From Candidatus Buchananbacteria bacterium (GTDB taxonomy: Bacteria; Patescibacteriota; Patescibacteriia; CAIXNZ01): a stretch of DNA of 11,257 nucleotides. Below are positions 6,584 through 11,257 of the stretch, piece by piece (positions within the stretch are counted from its first letter, which is position 1; every line of letters starts with the position of its first letter). The stretch spans positions 1 to 11,257 of the forward strand of contig JAUVKC010000025.1 in NCBI GenBank assembly GCA_030592165.1, written 5' to 3'. Below the pieces are notes generated by a model, which saw only the letters and a program-made list of their open reading frames with translations, was not told where the DNA came from and made no database searches. Made by a program: the position numbers and the translations under genes.

Positions 6584-8018
6584 AATATTTTCTTTAATTA
6601 GCTTTAAATTCGCTGTCCTGTCTTCTATATTCTTTATACTTATTCTAATCCTAGTCGCTTTATTTACTTTATACAAATTAGAATACGGACTATGGATTGC
6701 CTTAATCGAATTGATGATAGGCTCATACGGTTATTTGTTTTATTTAGACTTACCTGGTTTTAAAATGCCCATCCGCTTAGGGATATTTTTAGTTATAATT
6801 TTAATTTGGTTAATTAAATATTTCAATTTATCTAAATATATTCAACTCCTAAAAAAGGATCGTTTAATCCAAAATTTAGCCGTATTTATCATCTTTATTG
6901 TTATAGGTGTAATAACTGGTATTTTGCAGCAAAACGACCTTAAAAGCGTATTTTTTGACTTTAATGGCTATCTCTACTTTGGTCTCTTCTTTATATTCCT
7001 TGATGTATTTAAAACAAAACAACAAGTAATAAATTTCTTGAAAATTTCTCTGGCTAGTGTAATTTATCTAACTTTAAAAGTTTTTCTTACTTTATATATT
7101 TTTACTCATGGCTTTATCTGGTTAACTGATTTATTTTATACCTGGATCCGTGACACAAAAGTAGGGGAGATTACCTGGGCTGGGGCTGGATTTTTTCGAA
7201 TATTTATCCAGTCACAAATTTTTAGTTTAATTGCCATTTTCATAACAGCTGTTTTTATTATTAAAAAATCTCAAACTGATAATTTAAAATACCTTTTAAA
7301 AAATAAAAACTTTCAATTAATTTTTGGATTAATAATCATACTCCAAACTTCAATTTTAATTAGTTTTTCCAGAAGCTTTTGGCTGGGCGGGGGAGTTGGC
7401 ATATTATTTTTAAGTATATATATAATTTATCTTTTCAAAAATCAACTAAAAAAAATCTATAGGCCAATTATAATATTATTTTTAGGTGCTTTAGCTAGTA
7501 TTATTTTAATGATAACTATTGTTAATTTTCCACTACCAAAACCTAGCAGTGCACTTGGTTCAGATTTTTTAAAAAACAGATTTACAACAGGTGATGCGGC
7601 TGCTTCTTCTCGTTGGAATCTATTACCTATTTTACTTGAACATAATAAAAACAACCCAATTTTGGGCACAGGCTTTGGCACAGAGATCACTTATCAAACC
7701 GAAGATCCAAGGATTAAAAACGAAAACAACCCGCAAGGCTGGTACACAACCTTTACTTTTGAATGGGGTTATCTAGACACTATCACAGAAATCGGTATTC
7801 TTGGCTTATTTGTTTATTTAATTTTCATTGCTCAAATACTCTATTTAGGAATTAAATCGTTCAAAACTCATTACTCATTACTCAATACCGGATTATTAAT
7901 CGGGCTTATGGCCCTACTCATAACCCACGCTTTTAGCCCATACCTCAATCATCCTCTTGGCATAGGCTACCTCATGATAGCAGCCTCAATATTTCAAGTA
8001 AATAAAAACAGCTCGTAA
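6513..8018 (+). CDS. O-antigen ligase / Wzy-type polymerase family membrane protein
   Basis: This 501-residue protein is built of about 11-13 hydrophobic segments with one large external loop (about residues 336-420), the layout of the Wzy_C/WaaL family. Family-type signs are SRSFWLGGGVG (286-296) at the start of a membrane segment, the loop arginine in AASSRWNLLP (363-372), NPILGTGFG (381-389) and ITEIGILGL (424-432). The enzyme would polymerise the flipped glycan units, or transfer them to an acceptor, on the outer face of the membrane. Polymerase and ligase cannot be told apart from sequence alone. It is the last gene of the operon and lies 389 bases after the GT2 gene, behind the RNA-like region, so its expression may be set separately. 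There is no Shine-Dalgarno sequence. Its stop codon lies inside the loop of the terminator. Confidence 0.88.
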   Translation: MRNILPNIINKNLWKIILAIFVIEIFSLISFKFAVLSSIFFILILILVALFTLYKLEYGLWIALIELMIGSYGYLFYLDLPGFKMPIRLGIFLVIILIWLIKYFNLSKYIQLLKKDRLIQNLAVFIIFIVIGVITGILQQNDLKSVFFDFNGYLYFGLFFIFLDVFKTKQQVINFLKISLASVIYLTLKVFLTLYIFTHGFIWLTDLFYTWIRDTKVGEITWAGAGFFRIFIQSQIFSLIAIFITAVFIIKKSQTDNLKYLLKNKNFQLIFGLIIILQTSILISFSRSFWLGGGVGILFLSIYIIYLFKNQLKKIYRPIIILFLGALASIILMITIVNFPLPKPSSALGSDFLKNRFTTGDAAASSRWNLLPILLEHNKNNPILGTGFGTEITYQTEDPRIKNENNPQGWYTTFTFEWGYLDTITEIGILGLFVYLIFIAQILYLGIKSFKTHYSLLNTGLLIGLMALLITHAFSPYLNHPLGIGYLMIAASIFQVNKNSS

Positions 8019-8031
8019 TGAGCTGTTTTTT
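8005..8031 (+). terminator. Terminator overlapping the ligase stop codon
   Basis: The perfect 10-bp stem AAAACAGCTC (8005-8014) / GAGCTGTTTT (8020-8029) has loop GTAAT and a T6 tract at 8026-8031. The TAA stop (8016-8018) is in the loop, so the last codons of the gene form the left arm. Confidence 0.87.
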
Positions 8032-8098
8032 ATATAATCTTATTATCAACATACTAATAACCTAATTTACAAAATTACTAAGCCAGGGGATAACTTAT

Positions 8099-8128
8099 TT
8101 GACATTCGGTTTTTGTTCGGTGTATACT
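8099..8128 (+). promoter_or_regulatory. Strong sigma70-type promoter with TTCGGT direct repeats in the spacer
   Basis: A consensus -35 TTGACA (8099-8104), an 18-base spacer and a -10 TATACT (8123-8128) form a strong promoter. The spacer holds TTCGGT twice (8105-8110 and 8116-8121), 11 bases apart or about one helical turn, which would suit a repressor binding one DNA face. The downstream gene pair includes a translesion polymerase, so damage-dependent control is possible. No classical LexA palindrome is present. Confidence 0.8.
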
Positions 8129-8129
8129 A

Positions 8130-8173
8130 GCTATGAGCAAAGAGCCCTAAGCTCAAAGCTTTAAGCCCATAGC
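8130..8173 (+). promoter_or_regulatory. 5' leader hairpin of the 82-residue gene
   Basis: GCTATG (8130-8135) pairs with CATAGC (8168-8173). Inside, GAGC-CCTAA-GCTC (8142-8154) forms a second stem, beside the palindrome AAAGCTTT (8155-8162). The whole short leader between the promoter and the ATG at 8178 can thus fold, and it contains no Shine-Dalgarno sequence. Confidence 0.45.
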
Positions 8174-8177
8174 CAAA

Positions 8178-8426
8178 ATGCCTATTACCAAAACAAACGA
8201 ACAAATAGAAATAATAACAATATTCACAATAAATGGTTTACAACCTTTTATTTTTAAATGGGCTGGCAAAAAATTTAAAGTAGAAAAAGTAAACTTAGTC
8301 CATGAACAAAAACAAGGAGATGATAAACTTGTTTATTTTTCAGTTACCAGTGAAAACAACTATTTTAAACTTGTTTTTAATACTAATTCATTAAAATGGT
8401 TTATTGAGGAAATTTATCATGAATAG
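8178..8426 (+). CDS. Small hypothetical protein, possibly DUF6504-like, paired with dinB
   Basis: This 82-residue soluble protein has no membrane segment, signal or cysteine motif. After a polar N-terminus it shows alternating strands: PFIFKWAGKKFKVEKVNLVHE (residues 23-43, an F-x-W-x-G-[KR]-x-[FY]-x-V pattern), then VYFSVTSENNYFKLVFNTNSLKWFIEEIY (52-80). This resembles DUF6504, a small domain encoded beside ImuB/DinB-type polymerases in other bacteria (W-x-G-r-x-Y-x-V early, W-x-L near the end). The match is from memory and is an inference. It follows a strong promoter and precedes dinB by 118 bases on the same strand with no terminator between, so co-transcription is likely. It might be an accessory factor of the polymerase. 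The start is the first ATG after the promoter; no Shine-Dalgarno sequence is visible. Confidence 0.72.
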   Translation: MPITKTNEQIEIITIFTINGLQPFIFKWAGKKFKVEKVNLVHEQKQGDDKLVYFSVTSENNYFKLVFNTNSLKWFIEEIYHE

Positions 8427-8452
8427 TTTTTAAGCACCAAACAGCAAAAAAC

Positions 8453-8536
8453 AAATTTCAAATAAATTCAAAACTTATGTTTTATTCATTAGTATTTTTG
8501 ATTTAAAATTTATTTGATTATTGGTTATTGAAATTT
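8453..8536. repeat. Long AT-rich inverted repeat between the 82-residue gene and dinB
   Basis: TCAAATAAATT (8458-8468) is perfectly complementary to AATTTATTTGA (8507-8517). The outer AAATTT (8453-8458) can also pair with AAATTT (8531-8536) after a 13-base bulge. The loop is about 38 bases. It occupies most of the 118-base gap and ends 8 bases before the dinB ATG. It has no terminator T-tract. It may be a dispersed palindromic element or an mRNA hairpin that exposes or hides the dinB start. Confidence 0.5.
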
Positions 8537-8544
8537 AAATTTTT

Positions 8545-9786
8545 ATGCAAAAATTTATACTACATTTAGACATGAATTCATATTTTGCTTCTGTAGAACA
8601 GCAGGCCAATCCTTTGTATCGCCATAAACCTCTTGGGGTCTGCGCCTATTTATCTCCCAGAGGTTGCATTATTGCTTCATCAAAAGAAGCCAAAAAAATC
8701 GGCATCAAAACTGGAACCAATGTGGCGGAGGCTAAAAAACTTTATCCTAATATAATTTTATTAGAAAACGAGCCCGCTAAATATCGATCAACTACTACGA
8801 AAATATTTTCTATTTTAAGTGATTATACTGACAGGCTAGAACCTTATAGCATTGATGAAGCTTTTTTGGATTTAACTGGACATATAAAAACTTATGAACA
8901 AGGCGAAAAATTAATTCTTGAAATTAAGCAAAGAATTACTAAAGAAGTCGGAGATTGGCTAACATGTTCAGCTGGACTTTCCTGGACACGCTTTTTAGCT
9001 AAATTTGCTTCTGATATTTGCCGAGCAGACTCTCATTTAGTTTTAGATTCAAAAATCTCTATGTTAGAAAAATTTAATCAAGTAGAAATGACTGAAGCGT
9101 GGGGGATTGGTAAAAACATTGAACGTCGATTAAATCAATTAGAGATTTATAATTTAATTGAGCTTAAAAATTATCCTGTCGCTAACCTAATGCAGGCATT
9201 TGGGAAACCCGGTTACTTTCTTTGGGCAAATGCTAACGGCATTGAAATAGAGGGTGTTCGCACACAACAAGAAATAATACCCAAGTCAATTGGTCATTCT
9301 TATTGTGTACCCAAACAAGAACCTGATCTGCAGTACATTAAAGCTATTTTAATGAAACTTTGCGAAAAAACTGGTCGCAGATTACGTCAAAATAATCTTG
9401 AAGCCAAAAAAATCTATACTGGCTACTCACTTAAATATGGTGGTGGATTTTTTAAAAGTAAAAAAATATCCGAACCACTTTACACAACAGAAGATATTTT
9501 TAATAATGCCTGGAAAATAATTTCACAACACCCACCACAGCAAAAAATAAAAATGATAGCCATTTCAGTCAGCTCATTAGGACCTATCTCTGACCAATTA
9601 AACATGTTCACAAATAATGTTCATAAAAATATCAGTCAAGCTCTGGATAAAATAAACCAAAAATTCGGTGAACACACTGTTTACTCAGGTAAAATGTGGG
9701 GACTAGAGATGCAAGCCAAAGACAGAATAGGCTTTCGTAAAACTGTTGATATTAATTTAAAAGAAGATGAAATAAAATATCTTTGA
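8545..9786 (+). CDS. dinB: Y-family DNA polymerase (DNA polymerase IV / UmuC-like)
   Basis: This 413-residue translesion polymerase has a palm domain with HLDMNSYFASVEQ (7-19), which gives metal ligand Asp9 and steric-gate Phe14, and YSIDEAFLDLTG (101-112), which gives Asp104 and Glu105. SAGLSWTRFLAKFASD (142-157) is the conserved helix region. WGIGK (186-190) belongs to the thumb helix-hairpin-helix. The little-finger domain carries QLNMF (351-355), which fits a beta-clamp binding motif. The C-terminus KDRIGFR is a common ending in the UmuC/DinB group. All catalytic residues are present and the length is normal, so it should be active in bypassing damaged template bases. The ATG at 8545 starts the conserved first strand, with no Shine-Dalgarno sequence. 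It is probably transcribed from the promoter at 8099 together with the small protein before it. Confidence 0.95.
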   Translation: MQKFILHLDMNSYFASVEQQANPLYRHKPLGVCAYLSPRGCIIASSKEAKKIGIKTGTNVAEAKKLYPNIILLENEPAKYRSTTTKIFSILSDYTDRLEPYSIDEAFLDLTGHIKTYEQGEKLILEIKQRITKEVGDWLTCSAGLSWTRFLAKFASDICRADSHLVLDSKISMLEKFNQVEMTEAWGIGKNIERRLNQLEIYNLIELKNYPVANLMQAFGKPGYFLWANANGIEIEGVRTQQEIIPKSIGHSYCVPKQEPDLQYIKAILMKLCEKTGRRLRQNNLEAKKIYTGYSLKYGGGFFKSKKISEPLYTTEDIFNNAWKIISQHPPQQKIKMIAISVSSLGPISDQLNMFTNNVHKNISQALDKINQKFGEHTVYSGKMWGLEMQAKDRIGFRKTVDINLKEDEIKYL

Positions 9787-9811
9787 CATTTTAGTAAATT
9801 TAATATAAAAT
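9783..9811 (+). promoter_or_regulatory. Promoter of the candidate small RNA
   Basis: TTGACA (9783-9788), a 17-base spacer and TAAAAT (9806-9811) match sigma70 consensus closely. The -35 overlaps the dinB stop codon. Transcription would begin at about 9818, with no gene until 10010. Confidence 0.75.
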
Positions 9812-9817
9812 CAATTT

Positions 9818-9945
9818 CAACTACCACACCCCAAAGGTGCAGTACCATCATGCAAATAGGCTGCATTTCAACCCAATATTAAATTGGCTCTGATGGACCA
9901 GCTAATATTTGCAAAAAAAGCCGTCCCCATGGGACGGCTTTTTCT
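9818..9945 (+). ncRNA. Candidate small structured RNA with own promoter and terminator
   Basis: About 128 bases lie between a good promoter and a strong terminator, and no credible protein is encoded. Two alternative folds are visible. In fold A, CCATCA (9845-9850) pairs with TGATGG (9891-9896) and encloses hairpins TGCA/TGCA (9851-9854/9862-9865) and CCAAT-ATTAA-ATTGG (9873-9887). In fold B, TGCAAATA (9851-9858) pairs with TATTTGCA (9906-9913), continued by GCTG (9860-9863) with CAGC (9899-9902), 12 bp in all. The CCAAT hairpin is kept, and fold B ends right at the terminator. A short CACC/GGTG hairpin (9827-9839) precedes both. It may be a stand-alone sRNA (6S-like in outline only) or a terminating riboswitch-like leader of the zinc-ribbon genes. 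I do not recognise the class. Confidence 0.45.
9915..9943 (+). terminator. Strong intrinsic terminator
   Basis: GCCGTCCC (9920-9927) and GGGACGGC (9931-9938) form an 8-bp GC-rich stem with loop CAT, flanked by A5 (9915-9919) and T5 (9939-9943). It ends the candidate small RNA and separates it from the zinc-ribbon genes. Confidence 0.93.
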
Positions 9946-9946
9946 A

Positions 9947-9975
9947 TTGACTTTTCTTTTTATTTTTGCTTAAAT
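9947..9975 (+). promoter_or_regulatory. Promoter of the zinc-ribbon gene pair
   Basis: TTGACT (9947-9952), a 17-base spacer and TTAAAT (9970-9975) are preceded by an extended -10 TG at 9967-9968. It lies immediately after the terminator, which supports a new transcription unit starting here. Confidence 0.65.
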
Positions 9976-10009
9976 AAAAGAAAATCTTAAAGGAGGTACG
10001 ATAAGATTT

Positions 10010-10303
10010 ATGAAAAAGAAAAAAAGACCAAGTAAGGGTATGCGAAAGCATATTAGACGACAAAAAGTTCAGAAAAAAAAGGATGATGCAAAAAAAGAAA
10101 TCACCAAACAAACTATCTCACGCCTGCCAAATTATGAGGACTTACCTAAACGAATTAAATATTATGACCAGTGGCAATGTCCTCACTGTAAAAAAAGACA
10201 ATTTTATCGTGTCCAGTTGAAAAAAACAATCAAAACTCAACAAGGACCAAAAGTAATATTCCAATGTGAATATACGAATTGTAATGGGCTCTTTAGACCT
10301 TAA
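10010..10303 (+). CDS. Small basic zinc-ribbon protein, copy 1
   Basis: This 97-residue protein is unrecognised as a named family. Residues 1-38 are extremely basic (many Lys/Arg, likely helical and nucleic-acid binding). Residues 40-50 read PNYEDLPKRIK. A four-cysteine zinc ribbon follows: Cys57-X2-Cys60 (CPHC) and Cys86-X4-Cys91. The C-terminus is NGLFRP. The start is supported by a strong Shine-Dalgarno sequence AAAGGAGG (9989-9996), although its 13-base spacing is long. The next gene is a paralogue 29 bases downstream, and the 58 residues from PNYED to the end are about 74% identical between the two by my count. There is no membrane segment or signal peptide. The likely role is RNA, DNA or ribosome binding, but this is inference from charge and zinc knuckles only. 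Confidence 0.8.
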   Translation: MKKKKRPSKGMRKHIRRQKVQKKKDDAKKEITKQTISRLPNYEDLPKRIKYYDQWQCPHCKKRQFYRVQLKKTIKTQQGPKVIFQCEYTNCNGLFRP

Positions 10304-10332
10304 ATTGATTTAAAAGAGAAGGAGAGCTAGAA

Positions 10333-10623
10333 ATGACAAAAGTAATATTAATTGAAGTTATAAAAAAGCATCTTAAACGACTAAATGCGATTAAGGAAAA
10401 AGCTGAATTCGAGAAAAAAAGAGCTAAACTGATTGCTTCAAAGTCACCAAATTATGAGGATTTACCTAAACGCATTAAAGGAGATTCCTATTGTCAATGT
10501 CCTCATTGCAAAAAAAATCAATGTTTTCCTTTTCTATTGAAAAAAACAATCGAAACTCAGCAAGGACCAAAGGAAATATTCCAATGTGAAGATACTAATT
10601 GTAATGGCTTATTTCGTTCATAA
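10333..10623 (+). CDS. Small zinc-ribbon protein, copy 2 (tandem paralogue)
   Basis: This 96-residue paralogue of the preceding gene has AAGGAG (10319-10324) 8 bases before the ATG. The C-terminal 58 residues align without gaps to copy 1: PNYEDLPKRIK (39-49), Cys56-X2-Cys59, LKKTI, TQQGPK, Cys85-X4-Cys90, NGLFRS. The first 38 residues are different: less basic, more amphipathic and helical (MTKVILIEVIKKHL), ending in a Glu/Lys-rich stretch. It has two extra cysteines near the first knuckle (Cys54, Cys64). So the zinc module is conserved while the N-terminal arm has diverged or been replaced, suggesting the same target or fold with different partners. It is co-transcribed with copy 1 and ends just before a bidirectional terminator. 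Confidence 0.8.
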   Translation: MTKVILIEVIKKHLKRLNAIKEKAEFEKKRAKLIASKSPNYEDLPKRIKGDSYCQCPHCKKNQCFPFLLKKTIETQQGPKEIFQCEDTNCNGLFRS

Positions 10624-10629
10624 GCTATT

Positions 10630-10657
10630 AAAAAAATCGCCTAACAGCGATTTTTTT
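10630..10657. terminator. Bidirectional terminator between convergent genes
   Basis: AAAAAAATCGC (10630-10640) and GCGATTTTTTT (10647-10657) form an 11-bp perfect stem with loop CTAACA. A-runs and T-runs on both sides let it serve the plus-strand zinc-ribbon genes and the minus-strand fmt. It overlaps the fmt stop codon by two bases. Confidence 0.92.
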
Positions 10658-11257
10658 ATTTTAGTATTTGTCCAATTATTTTCTTATGTCCATTGAGAAA
10701 CTCTTTGTCAGTCATTATTTTTTTCCCTTCAAGTTGCAATTCTTTAAGTTTTAAAAACCCTTCACTGCATTTTACAACTAACCCCTCTTCAAATTTTATA
10801 ACATCACCAATATCAGCTGATATTTCGACTGGGCTCAGTATGACAGCAGATATAATCTTCAATTTCTTGTCTCCCCACAGAGTATAAGTTCCTGGCCAAG
10901 GATTTAAGGCTCTTATTTGTTGAGCTATCTCTTTCACATCTTTATGCCAATCAATCTTGCCATCTTCTTTTGTTATTAACTGACAATAAGTGGCTTGAGA
11001 GTCGTCTTGTTTTTGTGGCTTAATTTCGCCTGATAAATATTTTGGCAATGTATCTATAAGTAAATTTGTACCTAGGATTGAAAGTTTATCATGAAGTGAT
11101 CCAAAAGTTTCATCTTTAGAAATTTCAGTTTCTGCCATAGTTAAAATATCACCTTCATCCATTTTATTATTCATCAACATTATGGTAACACCAGTCTTAT
11201 CCAGACCTTGCCAAATTGCTGTTTGGATAGGGGATGCACCACGTAATTTTGGTAATA
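10656..11257 (-). CDS. fmt: Methionyl-tRNA formyltransferase, C-terminal part
   Basis: The frame is open to the window edge, so 199 residues (about two thirds) are visible. The enzyme transfers a formyl group from 10-formyl-tetrahydrofolate to Met-tRNA for translation initiation. The visible part begins LPKLRGASPIQTAIWQG, the segment just after the catalytic Asn and His, which lie outside the window. Next is the GVTIMLMNNKMDEGDIL motif, whose last Asp matches the catalytic Asp of the E. coli enzyme (Asp146). The C-terminal tRNA-binding domain follows, with QIRALNPWPGTYT and a KLKELQLEGKK stretch. Length to the stop is normal for the family. The gene is convergent with the zinc-ribbon genes and shares their terminator. 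Confidence 0.95.
   Translation of the reverse strand, partial: LPKLRGASPIQTAIWQGLDKTGVTIMLMNNKMDEGDILTMAETEISKDETFGSLHDKLSILGTNLLIDTLPKYLSGEIKPQKQDDSQATYCQLITKEDGKIDWHKDVKEIAQQIRALNPWPGTYTLWGDKKLKIISAVILSPVEISADIGDVIKFEEGLVVKCSEGFLKLKELQLEGKKIMTDKEFLNGHKKIIGQILK

Noticed and set aside
8545..9786. UGA recoded as an amino acid (as in SR1/Gracilibacteria).
   Set aside because: TGA ends dinB right after the family-typical C-terminus and ends the first glycosyltransferase in an ATGA overlap, so it acts as a stop.
9893..9973. 26-codon ORF starting ATG 9893.
   Set aside because: It has no Shine-Dalgarno sequence, runs through the strong terminator and the next promoter, and resembles no protein.
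1..11257. CRISPR array, tRNA or rRNA genes, insertion sequence or transposase.
   Set aside because: No regularly spaced repeats, cloverleaf with a T-loop, rRNA motif or transposase-like ORF was seen on either strand by reading; no search tool was used.

Overview
This is an AT-rich, gene-dense window with short spacers and compact genes. The genes look like those of the candidate phyla radiation (Patescibacteria, Parcubacteria-like): a secreted Ig-plus-glycosidase protein, a compact envelope-polysaccharide operon, an unusual dinB, tiny zinc-ribbon proteins, and a short CCTGCCGGCAGG palindrome of a type I recall from such genomes. TGA is used as an ordinary stop at 4043-4045 and 9784-9786, which argues against the UGA-recoding SR1/Gracilibacteria lineages. 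The placement is inferred from style, not from a marker gene.

Layout. (1) Positions 1-1244 hold the C-terminal part of a secreted Ig-domain/GH113-like glycosidase with its own terminator. (2) Positions about 1411-8031 hold a surface-polysaccharide operon: a Wzx-type flippase, two GT-B (GT4-like) glycosyltransferases, a GT2 (WbbL/rhamnosyl-like) glycosyltransferase and an O-antigen ligase/polymerase. Together these would build a lipid-linked glycan on the inner membrane face, flip it and polymerise or ligate it outside. A 389-base gap inside the operon (6124-6512) holds no clear gene but many complementary segments, suggesting a structured, possibly switching RNA leader for the ligase gene. 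(3) Positions 8099-9786 hold a good sigma70-type promoter, an 82-residue protein (possibly DUF6504-like) and a Y-family DNA polymerase, probably a small translesion-synthesis operon. (4) Positions 9783-9945 hold a self-contained promoter, structured segment and strong terminator, a candidate small RNA. (5) Positions 9947-10657 hold a second promoter and two tandem paralogous zinc-ribbon genes, each with a strong Shine-Dalgarno sequence, closed by a bidirectional terminator. (6) Positions 10656-11257, minus strand, hold the C-terminal two thirds of methionyl-tRNA formyltransferase.

A cross-cutting feature is that the operon genes, the 82-residue gene and dinB all lack a recognisable Shine-Dalgarno sequence. 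The two zinc-ribbon genes and a mini-ORF in the RNA-like region before the ligase have textbook ones. The strongest candidates for something undescribed are the RNA-like region at 6258-6480, the small RNA at 9818-9945, and the duplicated zinc-ribbon pair beside it.
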